Shown here in pieces: positions 48,258 to 58,208 of a stretch of 64,000 bases of DNA. Under the pieces are notes generated by a model that was given only the letters and a program-made list of their open reading frames with translations, was not told where the DNA came from and made no database searches. How positions within the stretch are numbered: position 1 is the stretch's first letter; each line of letters starts with the position of its first letter. The DNA comes from Nitrospirota bacterium (lineage in GTDB: Bacteria; Nitrospirota; Thermodesulfovibrionia; Thermodesulfovibrionales; JdFR-88). The stretch lies in assembly GCA_021789555.1 (NCBI GenBank), contig JAJYJK010000005.1:1-64000 (forward strand), written 5' to 3'. The position numbers were made by a program, and so were the translations under genes.

Positions 48258-49505
48258 TTATATGAAGAGTTTAAAGATTTCCCCCGCCGCGGTTTCACCC
48301 GATTCGCCGTTTTTCAGGTTTTTCCATTTGAAGCTGCCGGATTTCAGCTCATCCCCGCCGATGATCACCACGTGCCCCGCACCCATTTTATCGGCCCTTC
48401 TCAACTGGCTCTTTAGCGAGCCCTCCCAGCCTACCTCCACCCTTTTGCCGCCGGCCCTCAATGCAGAGGCCGTCTTCAGGGCGGCCGCGGCGGCCTCCCC
48501 GCCGACAGAGGCTATGAAGACCTCCGGCCCGGCCTGGCCGGAGGCCGTCGCCGAGAGGATGATGTCCGAAAGCCTCTCCATGCCGGCCGCAAAACCCAGC
48601 GCGGGTGTTTCCGGGCCGCCGAACTCCGAGACGAGGAGGTCGTATCTTCCCCCGGCGGCCACCGCGTTCTGGGCGCCGAGTTGCCCGCTTGTGACCTCGA
48701 AGACGGTCCGCGTATAGTAGTCCAGCCCCCTGACCATCTGCGGGTTCAGGGTATAGGGGGTCTCCATCGCGTCAAGGAGGCCAAGGAGCGTGCCGAAATG
48801 CATCCTGCAATCCTCGCAGAGGCTCTCCGATATGAGCGGGGCGCCTGCCCTGACCGCGCTGCAGCGCTCCACCTTGCAGTCCAGTATCCGGAGCGGGTTT
48901 TGTTCGTAGCGGCGCTGGCAGTCGGGGCACAGAACGTCCAGATGGGGGCCGAAAAATTCTTTCAGCCGCTGCTTGAAAGCGGGCCGGCATTGCCGGCACC
49001 CTATGGAGTTCAGCTCAAGTGAGAACCCCCGCAGGCCGGCCTTCTCCAGAAAGGCCATGAGCATCACTATCAGCTCGGCGTCCATGCCCGGATGCGCGGT
49101 CCCGAAACACTCCGCCCCTATCTGATAGAATTGCCTCTGCCTGCCCTTCTGCGGCCTCTCGTAACGGAACATGGGGCCGCGGTAGAAGAATTTTTGCGGG
49201 GCCGGCCGCAGAGACAGATTATGCTCCACATAGGCGCGCACGACGCCGGCCGTGCCCTCGGGGCGCAGGCTTATGCTCCTGTCCGCCTTGTCGGTGAAGC
49301 TGTACATCTCTTTCGCCACGATGTCCGAGGAAGACCCTATGCTCCTCAGGAAAAGCTCGGCGGGCTCCAGTATGGGGGTCTTGATCTCGTCGTATCCGTA
49401 TGCGCAGAAAACCTCGCAGGCGGCGTTTTCTATCTTGCTCCAGAGGTGTGTCTCAGGCGGCAGGACATCGGGGGCGCCCTTCAAGGCGGTGAAACGGGCC
49501 TTCAC
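48258..49505 (-). CDS. hisS: Histidine--tRNA ligase
   Basis: KGAPDVLPPETHLW, SLRPEGTAGVVRAYVEH, GLDYYTRTVFEV, AAGGRYDLL. Confidence 0.96.
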   Translation of the reverse strand: MKARFTALKGAPDVLPPETHLWSKIENAACEVFCAYGYDEIKTPILEPAELFLRSIGSSSDIVAKEMYSFTDKADRSISLRPEGTAGVVRAYVEHNLSLRPAPQKFFYRGPMFRYERPQKGRQRQFYQIGAECFGTAHPGMDAELIVMLMAFLEKAGLRGFSLELNSIGCRQCRPAFKQRLKEFFGPHLDVLCPDCQRRYEQNPLRILDCKVERCSAVRAGAPLISESLCEDCRMHFGTLLGLLDAMETPYTLNPQMVRGLDYYTRTVFEVTSGQLGAQNAVAAGGRYDLLVSEFGGPETPALGFAAGMERLSDIILSATASGQAGPEVFIASVGGEAAAAALKTASALRAGGKRVEVGWEGSLKSQLRRADKMGAGHVVIIGGDELKSGSFKWKNLKNGESGETAAGEIFKLFI

Positions 49506-50026
49506 AAGTCATCAGCCTCGTTTTCGGCTTCGTTTCTGATGAAATCGCTGCCGCCCCGGGCCGCCTCGTCTTCGCCTTCCCTTTCCCTGTCGAACTCTAT
49601 CAGTTGCAGATGGTTCTGGATGAGGCGCTTCAGCTCTTCCTTGAAGTGTCTCCTTATGCCCTTCAGATCGACGATGTCCTCATGTATCTTCACCACGCGC
49701 TCCTGGGCGTCGCGGAGCATCTCCTCGGCCTTTATCTCGGACTCCCTGAGGACGAGCTCGGCTTCCTTCCTGGCGTTTGCCTTGTAATCGTCCACCATCT
49801 GCTGGGCGGTCATGAGGGTGTCTTTCAGGGAGGTCTCCATGTTCTTGTAGTCCTTGAGCTGGTTGTCGAGCCTGGAGACGGTCTCCTTCAGGGAAGAGTT
49901 CTCCCTCATCAGCTCCTCCATCTCCTCCCTGACAAGCTCCAGAAACGCGTAGACCTCGTCCATCTCGAATCCCCGGAATTTTACCGGGAACTGTTTCTGC
50001 TGAATGTCCAGGGGTGTTATCCTCAT
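49502..50026 (-). CDS. DivIVA domain protein
   Basis: MRITPLDIQQKQFPVKFRGFEMDEVYAFLELV and coiled coil. Confidence 0.9.
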   Translation of the reverse strand: MRITPLDIQQKQFPVKFRGFEMDEVYAFLELVREEMEELMRENSSLKETVSRLDNQLKDYKNMETSLKDTLMTAQQMVDDYKANARKEAELVLRESEIKAEEMLRDAQERVVKIHEDIVDLKGIRRHFKEELKRLIQNHLQLIEFDREREGEDEAARGGSDFIRNEAENEADDL

Positions 50027-50053
50027 GCCACAAAAACCTCCTTTTCCGTCTAT

Positions 50054-50344
50054 CTAAAAAGCAAGCTGTCTTAAAGACATTACGATAAAACGTCTTAGAA
50101 AGTAGATAATAAAAAGTACAATCAGAGGGGAGATGTCTATCCCCCCGAGGGTGCCGATGACTCGCCTGATAGGACGGAAGACCGGGTCGGTTGCCCTGTA
50201 GAGGAACCTCACAATCGGGTTATAGGGGTCCGGGCTGACCCAGCTCACGAGCGCGGCGATTATTACAATCCACTGGTATATTGTGAGAACCCAGTCCAAT
50301 ATTCCGGCAACGGCCGAGATGAAATTGCCGACGAATATGTGCAC
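50054..50344 (-). CDS. YggT family membrane protein
   Basis: SWVSPDPYNPIVRFLYRATDPVFRPIRRVIG. Confidence 0.93.
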   Translation of the reverse strand: MHIFVGNFISAVAGILDWVLTIYQWIVIIAALVSWVSPDPYNPIVRFLYRATDPVFRPIRRVIGTLGGIDISPLIVLFIIYFLRRFIVMSLRQLAF

Positions 50345-50355
50345 CTTGCCCTTTT

Positions 50356-51168
50356 CTAATCCTTTCCCAGTTGTTTTGCCCGCCCGGCGGCGGCCTTTAT
50401 TGTATCATAAAGGATTGCCTTAAATCCCTTGCTTTCGAGCACCTCGAGCCCTGCCTGGGTGGTGCCGCCGGGGGATGTGACCATCTTTATCAGCCGGTCC
50501 GTGCCGAGCCCCTCTTCGAGCATCCTTATCGTCCCGGTGGCGGTCTGTAGCGCAAGCTCCCTGGCGGTCTGCTCCGAAAGGCCCTCCCTCACCGCCCCCT
50601 CGATGAGGCCCTCCAGAAAGAGGGCGAAGAAGGCGGGGCCGCTGCCCGAGAGCGCCGTGACCGCATCCATGTATTTTTCAGGCAGCACCATCACCTTGCC
50701 CACGGACATGAAGATGTCCTTCACGCCGGCGAAACCGGCCTCGGGGATGCACTCGCATAGGGCCAGCACCGTCATCCCCTCGCCGGCGAGGGCGGGCGTG
50801 TTGGGCATCGCGCGCACGACGTTTGGCGTGCCGAGCCTCTCCGTAAGATATGAAAGCCTCACGCCGGCCGCTATCGAGACGACCAGTTTTTTCCCGTCCC
50901 CCCGCCCTTTTTTATTTTCCCCGGATAACACGTCCGCTATGTCCGAGAGCACCGAATCGATGACCTGCGGCTTTACGGCGATGACCACGATTTCCGCCTG
51001 CCCGGCGGCCTCCCGGTTGGAGTCCGTCGCCCGCACGCCGTAGGTTTCCTCCAGGTATCTTCTGCGCGCGGGAAGGGGCTCGGAGACCGTGATGCCCACT
51101 GCCCCCTTTGCCCGTATGCCCTTTATCAGCGCCTCCGCCATGTTGCCGCCGCCTATGAAACCTATCAT
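50356..51168 (-). CDS. proC: Pyrroline-5-carboxylate reductase
   Basis: IGFIGGGNMAEALIKG, VRAMPNTPALAGEGMT, VTSPGGTTQAGLEVLE. Confidence 0.95.
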   Translation of the reverse strand: MIGFIGGGNMAEALIKGIRAKGAVGITVSEPLPARRRYLEETYGVRATDSNREAAGQAEIVVIAVKPQVIDSVLSDIADVLSGENKKGRGDGKKLVVSIAAGVRLSYLTERLGTPNVVRAMPNTPALAGEGMTVLALCECIPEAGFAGVKDIFMSVGKVMVLPEKYMDAVTALSGSGPAFFALFLEGLIEGAVREGLSEQTARELALQTATGTIRMLEEGLGTDRLIKMVTSPGGTTQAGLEVLESKGFKAILYDTIKAAAGRAKQLGKD

Positions 51169-51198
51169 GCCGCTATGCCCGCCTTTCCACGGATTTTT

Positions 51199-51238
51199 CA
51201 CCCTCCCCTAATCCCCTCCTTTCTAAGGAGGGGATTTC
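51199..51238. repeat. Family A-like palindromic repeat at the yggS/proC junction
   Basis: caccctcccctaatcccctcctttctaaggaggggattt. Confidence 0.55.
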
Positions 51239-51977
51239 AGATACTACGGTCCGGCGCGTACGTTCCCGCCCTGCCGCCGAATATCGCTGTGCCTATCCTC
51301 ACCAGGGTGGCCCCTTCCTCTATCGCTATCTCGAAGTCATGGGACATGCCCATCGAAAGGTGGGGCAGATGAAAACCTTCATCTGCCGCCTTTTGCCTGA
51401 GTGCCCGGAGCCGCGCGAAATAGGGCCTCGCCTTCCGGGCGCCGGTGAAATAAGGCGGCATCCCCATGAGCCCCTCTATCTTGATATGTCCCATCTTCCG
51501 CGAGGCGCGGAGCAGCTCGTAAAACCCCTCTTCGGATTGGACGCCGTGCTTCGACGGCTCTTCGGAGAGTTTCACCTCTACAAGCGCGCGCTGGGATTTG
51601 CCGGCCTTTTCCGCCTGTTCTTCAAGAATATTCAGGAGCTTTACCGAGTCTATCGTATGGATGAGCTCAAAACCCAGCTCGATGGCCGCCCTGGCCTTGT
51701 TTGTCTGCAGATGGCCGATGAAATGCCATTTTATGTCCGCCGCTCCACCGCTTTCCGCCGGCCCCGACAGGGCCCTCATCTTGGCCGCCGCCTCCTGCAC
51801 GCGGTTTTCGCCGAAATCCGAAAGGCCGGCCTCATGGGCCGCTTTTATCAACGCCGGCGGGACCGTCTTTGAAACGGCAACCAGCGTAATTTCTTTTGGC
51901 CGCCTGCCGGCCCGCAGCGCCGCCTCCGCTATCCTGCGCCTGACATTTTCAATATTTTCAGCCAGCGGGTTTTTCAC
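51237..51977 (-). CDS. YggS-family PLP-binding protein
   Basis: ITLVAVSKTVPP, FGENRVQE, WHFIGHLQTNKA, LSMGMSHDFEIAIEEGATLVRIGTAIFG; GTG start at 51977 suggested. Confidence 0.93.
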   Translation of the reverse strand: MKNPLAENIENVRRRIAEAALRAGRRPKEITLVAVSKTVPPALIKAAHEAGLSDFGENRVQEAAAKMRALSGPAESGGAADIKWHFIGHLQTNKARAAIELGFELIHTIDSVKLLNILEEQAEKAGKSQRALVEVKLSEEPSKHGVQSEEGFYELLRASRKMGHIKIEGLMGMPPYFTGARKARPYFARLRALRQKAADEGFHLPHLSMGMSHDFEIAIEEGATLVRIGTAIFGGRAGTYAPDRSI

Positions 51978-51996
51978 TTCGATATATTTTACATAA

Positions 51997-52062
51997 AAGC
52001 CCGACCGACCGCCCTTTAAGGTCGGGGGCTGCGCCCCCGCGCCCCTGCAATGGCAAACAGCC
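51997..52062. repeat. Dispersed GC-rich intergenic repeat (family B), divergent copy
   Basis: gcccgaccgaccgccctttaaggtcgggggctgcgcccccg. Confidence 0.5.
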
Positions 52063-52233
52063 AAGGCCGATATCTGCCCGCCCCTTGAGTGAGGGAGCAA
52101 GCGGACGGATACGCATCGCCGCATCCTGACAACCTTTTGCCCCTCGCCCTGAAGTCCGGAACCGCACGACCGAACGAAAGGCCGGGCAGATACCCGGCAT
52201 GCTGAATTCTTACGCCAAGAGTAAAATATCGGT

Positions 52234-52806
52234 ATGAAAATCCTGCTCCACGTCTGTTGCGCCAACTGCGCGGTCTATCCCATGCGAAAACTGGGCGAAA
52301 GTGGGGTTGAGGTGAAGGCCCTCTGGTATAACCCGAACATCCACCCCGCCCAGGAGTATCTAAAGAGGCTCGAGGCCGTAAGGGAGCTTGAAAGACTCTG
52401 GAAGGTGGAGATCGCCTACCAAGACCATTACGGGCTTGTGGATTTTCTGGCCCTGACCGCCGGCGAGGGTGAAAGGGCGGAGGGTGCCCGCTGCCGGCGC
52501 TGTTACCGCATGAGGCTTTATGAGACGGCGGAGACCGCGAAGAAGATGAAGGCCGACGCCTTTACGACGACGCTGCTTTTCAGCCCGTACCAGAAGTTTG
52601 ATATAATAACGGCCGAAGCGGCGGCGGCCGAATCGCTTTTTAAGATCCCCTTCCATCTTGAGGACTGGAGAGAGGGTTTCAGGGAAGGGCAGAGGCTTTC
52701 AAGGGAGCTCGGGTTTTACAGGCAGAGGTACTGCGGCTGCATCTTTTCGGAGATGGAGCGCTTCATAAAAAAGGGCGGTCCGTCCAAAGAGCCCCGGGCA
52801 CTGTAG
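52234..52806 (+). CDS. queH: Epoxyqueuosine reductase QueH
   Basis: LLHVCCANCAVYP, ARCRRCYRMRL, TTTLLFSPYQ, YRQRYCGCIFS. Confidence 0.93.
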   Translation: MKILLHVCCANCAVYPMRKLGESGVEVKALWYNPNIHPAQEYLKRLEAVRELERLWKVEIAYQDHYGLVDFLALTAGEGERAEGARCRRCYRMRLYETAETAKKMKADAFTTTLLFSPYQKFDIITAEAAAAESLFKIPFHLEDWREGFREGQRLSRELGFYRQRYCGCIFSEMERFIKKGGPSKEPRAL

Positions 52807-52829
52807 AGTCTTGCTTTTCAGAGAGGGTA

Positions 52830-53075
52830 ATGGACGGCCTTCAGCAGATAGGGAAATTTCTGGTCTGCCTCGGGGTGTTTCTGGCCCTGGTCGGGGCCTT
52901 CCTGCTGCTTGCGGGCAGGCTGCCCTATCTTAAATGGCCCTTTAAATTGATTGGCAGGCTGCCGGGGGACATCCTGATAAAGAGGAGGAATTTCACTTTT
53001 TATTTTCCCCTTGCCACAAGCATATTAATAAGCATCATCCTTACGCTTATATTGATAATTCTGAGGAGGAAGTGA
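52830..53075 (+). CDS. DUF2905 family membrane protein
   Basis: GRLPGDILIKRRNFTFYFPLATSILISIILT. Confidence 0.88.
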   Translation: MDGLQQIGKFLVCLGVFLALVGAFLLLAGRLPYLKWPFKLIGRLPGDILIKRRNFTFYFPLATSILISIILTLILIILRRK

Positions 53076-54094
53076 CTGTGAGGTCCATTTCGAGGTGCGG
53101 CGCGGTCTTTTTATTTTCATTTTGCCTTTTTATTCTCCTTTTTTCATTTTCGCGCGCTGCCCTGGCGCAGGACATAAGGGTGCTGATACTGGACGGGGAG
53201 TTCGACCAGATACCGGCCGCGGGGGAGAAGATATCGCTTCTGGACACGACGGCGGGCAAGCTCCTGCTTGCGGACAAGCCCTACAGCGGGCAGATAGAGG
53301 TCTGGAGGGGCAAAGAGGGGCTCTACCTGATAAACAAGGTCGATTTGGAAGACTACGTGAAAAGCGTCGTGAAGTTTGAGACCGGAAAGGACTGGGACCT
53401 GGAGGCCCTGAAGGCCCAGGCCGTAATCTCCCGCACCTATGCGGTAAACAGGCTGATGCATTCCGCGCAGATGAAATACGACCTTACTTCTTCCGTGCTG
53501 GACCAGGCCTACGGGGGAGACGTCCAGGACAAGGAAGCCGGCGAGGCGGTGGATGAGACCAGGGGACAGATACTGGTCTATAACGGGCAGCCGATAGAGG
53601 CTTTTTTCCATTCCACCTCCTGCGGAGAGACGGAAGACCCCTACGCGGTCTTCGGCAGGCATATCCCCTATCTGAAACCGGTCAAGGTCGATTGCGGGCT
53701 TTCCCCGTATTCGGCATGGGCGCGGCGGTTTTCAGCCGGGCGGATTGAGGCGGCGCTGAAATCCGGAGGCATCGATACCGGCGACATAAAAGACATCAAG
53801 ATAAAATCTCTCACCTGCACGGGCAGGGTGGGGGAGATGGAGATAGACGGCGCCAGGGGCGTCTTTGACGTGAAGGCCGCGGACGCAAGGAGGCTTCTCG
53901 GGTGGAAGGCGCTTCCCAGCACCGAATTCAGCGTACAGTTCAGCGACGGCTCATGGGAATTCGAAGGCAAGGGCTACGGCCACGGTGTGGGGCTCTGCCA
54001 GTGGTCGGCCCTCGAGATGGCCCGGCAGGGAGAGAGCTATCAGCAGATACTCGCCTATTTTTATCCCGGCACCAAGCTTGTAGTATGGAAGTAA
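53072..54094 (+). CDS. SpoIID/LytB domain protein
   Basis: LEDYVKSVVKFETGKDWDLEALKAQAVISRTYAV, GYGHGVGLCQWSALEMA. Confidence 0.93.
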   Translation: MTVRSISRCGAVFLFSFCLFILLFSFSRAALAQDIRVLILDGEFDQIPAAGEKISLLDTTAGKLLLADKPYSGQIEVWRGKEGLYLINKVDLEDYVKSVVKFETGKDWDLEALKAQAVISRTYAVNRLMHSAQMKYDLTSSVLDQAYGGDVQDKEAGEAVDETRGQILVYNGQPIEAFFHSTSCGETEDPYAVFGRHIPYLKPVKVDCGLSPYSAWARRFSAGRIEAALKSGGIDTGDIKDIKIKSLTCTGRVGEMEIDGARGVFDVKAADARRLLGWKALPSTEFSVQFSDGSWEFEGKGYGHGVGLCQWSALEMARQGESYQQILAYFYPGTKLVVWK

Positions 54095-55284
54095 ATCCGG
54101 CCTTAACCCACCACTCAATCCCCCCCCAGGAGGGGACCGGGGCGGGTATAGATGATTTCTCTTTTGACCTGCCGGAAGGTCTGATCGCCCTGAGGCCCGC
54201 GCCCCGCAGGGACGGCTCCAGGCTCCTTGCGCTTGCCGGAGGCCAACCGGAGCACGGGCGCTTTCATGACCTTCCGAATTACCTGCGGAAGGGCGACCTC
54301 CTGCTTGTAAACGATTCCCGGGTGCTGCCGGTGCGCCTGATGGGCAGGAAAAAGACCGGCGGCAGGCTCGAGGTGCTCCTGGTAAGAAAAATCACAGGGG
54401 AAACCGGAGACGGCAGCGGAGAGCCGTCGGCCGGCGAACTCTGGGAGGCCCTTTACAGGGGCCGATATGCCGGGCGAATAAAGGTCAGTGACGAACTTGA
54501 GCTTGAGTTGGGTGATTCATCGGCGGAGGCTGAAAGCGGCTGCAGGACGGCCAGGCTCTTTTTCAACGGGGATTTGTTTGACATCCTGTCAAGGTGCGGG
54601 GCCATGCCGCTGCCGCCCTATATAAAAAGGAGGCCCGACGAATCGGACAGGGCGCGTTACCAGACCGTTTATTGCAGGGAAACGAACGAGAAGTATTTTG
54701 CGGCGCATTGCCATGGGATCTTCGGCTCCATAGCCGCGCCTACCGCGGGGCTCCATTTCACCCCTGAGCTTCTGGATGCAATCCGGGCCAGGGGCGTGCA
54801 CATAAGAAATCTTACGCTCCATGTGGGCAGGGGCACGTTCATGCCGGTAAAGTGCCGGGAGGTCCGCGAGCACCGCATGGAGCGGGAGTACTTCGAGTTC
54901 GACCGCCGGCTCATAGACGAGATAAATGAAATCCGGGGGTCAGGCGGAAGGCTCTGCGCCGTCGGCACGACGACAACGAGGGCGATAGAGGGGTATTTTT
55001 CCGGCAGATGCGAGCTTGCCCCCGTTTCAAGGGAAGATGGGAACGAAAACGAGAGGGTCCGGGGGGCGACGGACATCTTCATACATCCGGGATACCGCTT
55101 CAGGGCGGTGGACATGCTCATCACGAATTTCCATCTGCCCCGCTCGACCCCCCTTATGCTGGCCGCCGCCATGGCCGGCCGCGAGGCCCTGCTTTCCGCC
55201 TATGAAGAGGCCATTTCGGCGGGTTATAGATTTTTTTCCTACGGGGATGCTATGCTTATAGTAGATGGCGAGAAATGCTTTTAA
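54085..55284 (+). CDS. queA: S-adenosylmethionine:tRNA ribosyltransferase-isomerase
   Basis: FSFDLPEGLIALRPAPRRDGSRLL, AAPTAGLHFTPELL, THVGRGTF-like, TNFHLPRSTPLML; start MEVNPAL at 54085. Confidence 0.94.
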   Translation: MEVNPALTHHSIPPQEGTGAGIDDFSFDLPEGLIALRPAPRRDGSRLLALAGGQPEHGRFHDLPNYLRKGDLLLVNDSRVLPVRLMGRKKTGGRLEVLLVRKITGETGDGSGEPSAGELWEALYRGRYAGRIKVSDELELELGDSSAEAESGCRTARLFFNGDLFDILSRCGAMPLPPYIKRRPDESDRARYQTVYCRETNEKYFAAHCHGIFGSIAAPTAGLHFTPELLDAIRARGVHIRNLTLHVGRGTFMPVKCREVREHRMEREYFEFDRRLIDEINEIRGSGGRLCAVGTTTTRAIEGYFSGRCELAPVSREDGNENERVRGATDIFIHPGYRFRAVDMLITNFHLPRSTPLMLAAAMAGREALLSAYEEAISAGYRFFSYGDAMLIVDGEKCF

Positions 55285-55326
55285 TTCTCTGGGGAAGATG
55301 AGAAGGCATTTGCGCGCAGCAACCCA

Positions 55327-56319
55327 TTGGAAACAGTAACCGCCCGCATAACAATCGACATAGATAAAGAACTGGGCCTGGTGACGGAGGGACTTCAGCC
55401 GGCCTTCAAGCTCATCGAGGAAGGCCTGGGCGTAGTCATAGGCTTCCGCGGAGACCAGATCCTCATCCAGGGCGACAGCGCTTCCGTCCAGAAGGCCAGA
55501 GGGCTTATAGAGGAGCTGAGGCTCGTAAACAGGCAGGGTTACGTCCTCAGGGCCGAGGACATAAGGGCGGCTGTGAACGCCCGCTCCGCGGCAGGCGAGC
55601 AAAAGGGCCAGACCGCGGTGAGCCCGCTCAGTGAACTCTTCACCGGCAATATAGAAGTCCCATCGAGGAAAAAGCTTGTAATCCCCAGGACGGAGATCCA
55701 GAGGGCCTATATCGAGGCCATAAGGGAGTTTGATATGGTCTTCGGCATAGGGCCTGCCGGCACCGGGAAGACATATCTCGCCATGGCCGCGGCGGTAAAC
55801 GCGCTCTTGAGGAAAGAGGTCAACAGGATCGTCCTTGCAAGGCCCGCCGTGGAGGCCGGCGAGAGGCTCGGCTTCCTGCCGGGCGACATCTTCGAGAAGG
55901 TCAATCCGTATCTGAGGCCCCTCTACGACGCGCTGTTTGACATGATGGAGGCCGAAAAGGCGATGCGCCTGATAGAAAAAGGCGTCATAGAGGTGGCCCC
56001 TCTGGCCTTTATGCGCGGCCGCACCCTCAATGATTCCTTCGTCATCCTGGACGAGGCGCAGAACACGACCTCGGAACAGATGAAGATGTTTCTCACCCGG
56101 CTTGGCTTCAATTCTAAGACGGTCATTACCGGCGATGTCACCCAGACAGACCTCCCTTACGGCAAGACCTCCGGGCTCATCGAGGCCGAAAGGATACTTA
56201 AGGGCGTCGACGGGATAAAAGTGATATACTTTACCGAAAAAGACGTCGTGAGGCACAGGCTGGTGCAGGAGATACTGAAGGCGTATGAAAGACACGATAA
56301 ACGGAAAGCAAAAGCTTAG
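55327..56319 (+). CDS. PhoH family protein
   Basis: GIGPAGTGKTYLAMA, LARPAVEAGERLGFLPGD, ITGDVTQTDLP; TTG start. Confidence 0.94.
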   Translation: METVTARITIDIDKELGLVTEGLQPAFKLIEEGLGVVIGFRGDQILIQGDSASVQKARGLIEELRLVNRQGYVLRAEDIRAAVNARSAAGEQKGQTAVSPLSELFTGNIEVPSRKKLVIPRTEIQRAYIEAIREFDMVFGIGPAGTGKTYLAMAAAVNALLRKEVNRIVLARPAVEAGERLGFLPGDIFEKVNPYLRPLYDALFDMMEAEKAMRLIEKGVIEVAPLAFMRGRTLNDSFVILDEAQNTTSEQMKMFLTRLGFNSKTVITGDVTQTDLPYGKTSGLIEAERILKGVDGIKVIYFTEKDVVRHRLVQEILKAYERHDKRKAKA

Positions 56320-57832
56320 GACGCCGGCCCCGGCGCCTGCCGCCTCCCGCATATACCTTCACATCGCCCTGTTGAGCCTGGCGGCGTCTCTTGCCATCGA
56401 TACCAGTTTCAGGCCCCAGGAACTCATAGGCTCCTTCCTTGTGACCTTTCTGCTGATGGCCGTCTTTTACCGGGACATAGCCAGGTACAAGCCGAAATTC
56501 CTCTCGGTCGGCAAGAACCTGCTTCTGCTGGGGCTGCTGGTAGTGGGCACGCTGGCCCTTTCTAGGCTTTCGCGTTTCATGCTCCTGGGGATGTCGAAGG
56601 GTTACGGGCTGCCGGGCGCAAGCGTGGTGTACGCCATACCCATTGCCTCCGGGGCGATGCTGGCGATGCTGCTTTTCGACTCCCACACCTCGATAATGTT
56701 CTCATTCGTCATCAGCCTGCTGACGGGGCTCTGGCTGAGGGACGCGGCCTATCCGGTCTTCGCCTTCATCGGAAGCCTGACGGCGGCCTTCAGCGTGATC
56801 CGCTGCAAAAAAAGGACGGAGATACTGAAGGGCGGCGCGGCGCTGCTGGTGGTGAATGTGATTACGGTGCTGTTTCTCATGCTTTTGAGCGGGAGGTTTT
56901 TTACCCTGAAGACCGGCTATTCGGTGATCTTTGCCGCGGTCGGCGCGGTGGCGGTGGCGGCGGTGGTCTCGCTCGCCCTGCCGGTCCTGGAATACCTCTT
57001 CGGCGTCAATACGGACATAAGCCTGCTTGAGCTTCTGAACCTTGAGCACCCGCTGATGAAGACGATGATGATAGCCGCCCCCGGCACCTATCACCACAGC
57101 ATAATCGTCGGCAACCTGGTGGAGGCCGCGGCCGAGGACGTCGGAGTGAACCCCCTGCTGGCAAGGGTGAGCGCCTATTATCACGACATAGGCAAGATAA
57201 AGATGCCGGAATATTTCGTCGAGAACCAGGCGGGCGGCGTGAGCAAGCACGAGCGCCTCACCCCGCATATGAGCAGCATGATACTCATATCCCACGTCAA
57301 GGAGGGCACGGAGCTTGCCAGGCAGTACAAGCTGCCCGAGACGGTCGTCGATATCATTCAGCAGCACCACGGGAACTCTCTCATAAATTACTTCTACCAG
57401 AAGGCGAAGGAGAAGACCGAAGACCTGAACGAGGAGGAATACAAGTACCCGGGGCCTCCGCCCCAGAGCAAGGTCGCGGCCCTGGTGATGATGGCCGACG
57501 CCGTGGAGGCGTCCTCGCGGGTGCTGTCGGACCCGAACCCGGCCCGGATATCCAACCTCGTAAACCGGATAATAAACCACATATTCCTCGAGGGACAGCT
57601 CGACAACTGCGAGCTGACGCTCAAGGACATCCAGAAGGTCAAACAGAGGTTCATCTACATCCTGACCGGGATACTGCACAAGAGGATCGACTACCCGGGG
57701 TTCGATTTCGACAGGGAGGGGGGAGTTGCCGGTCCAGATAACCAATTGCCTAAGACGGATGCCGCCGGCAGGCAGGCGGATAAGGAAAGAATCGCTTCGG
57801 CTGCTCGGCTTCTGCGGTTTCCAAAGAGCTGA
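56285..57832 (+). CDS. 7TM-HD (PgpH-like) phosphohydrolase
   Basis: Multiple TM then LMIAAPGTYHHSIIVGNLVEAA, ARVSAYYHDIGKIKMPEYF. Confidence 0.92.
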   Translation: MKDTINGKQKLRTPAPAPAASRIYLHIALLSLAASLAIDTSFRPQELIGSFLVTFLLMAVFYRDIARYKPKFLSVGKNLLLLGLLVVGTLALSRLSRFMLLGMSKGYGLPGASVVYAIPIASGAMLAMLLFDSHTSIMFSFVISLLTGLWLRDAAYPVFAFIGSLTAAFSVIRCKKRTEILKGGAALLVVNVITVLFLMLLSGRFFTLKTGYSVIFAAVGAVAVAAVVSLALPVLEYLFGVNTDISLLELLNLEHPLMKTMMIAAPGTYHHSIIVGNLVEAAAEDVGVNPLLARVSAYYHDIGKIKMPEYFVENQAGGVSKHERLTPHMSSMILISHVKEGTELARQYKLPETVVDIIQQHHGNSLINYFYQKAKEKTEDLNEEEYKYPGPPPQSKVAALVMMADAVEASSRVLSDPNPARISNLVNRIINHIFLEGQLDNCELTLKDIQKVKQRFIYILTGILHKRIDYPGFDFDREGGVAGPDNQLPKTDAAGRQADKERIASAARLLRFPKS

Positions 57833-58208
57833 GCTGGACGTAATGCTGGCCGGAAGCCGCCGCATCCGCCGCCTGAACCGCGAGTTCAGGGGCGTGGACA
57901 AGCCGACGGACGTCCTGTCGTTTCCTTTCCACGAGAAGGAGGAATTTTTGAGAGGGGGCGCGCTGTCCCCGCGTGAAAGGGGCCGGCTTGCGGGGCGTCA
58001 TCCCTTCATCCTTGGGGAGATAGTCATATGTCCGGAGGTCGCCGCGAAAAACGCCCGCGGGGCCGGCCTGCCGCTTGCGGAGGAGATGCGCCGGCTCCTG
58101 GTGCACGGGTTCCTGCACCTGCTCGGCTATGACCACGAAACCGGCGCGGCCGAGGCGCGCCGCATGCGGAGGAAGGAGAGGGAGCTTTTAAGTGTCCTCC
58201 TTGGATGA
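57726..58208 (+). CDS. ybeY: Endoribonuclease YbeY
   Basis: NREFRGVDKPTDVLSFPF, LLVHGFLHLLGYDHE (HGxLHLxGYDH). Confidence 0.93.
   Translation: MPVQITNCLRRMPPAGRRIRKESLRLLGFCGFQRAELDVMLAGSRRIRRLNREFRGVDKPTDVLSFPFHEKEEFLRGGALSPRERGRLAGRHPFILGEIVICPEVAAKNARGAGLPLAEEMRRLLVHGFLHLLGYDHETGAAEARRMRRKERELLSVLLG

Noticed and set aside
55027-56352. 441-aa minus-strand ORF
   Set aside because: Antisense to queA 3' end and phoH; no signature.
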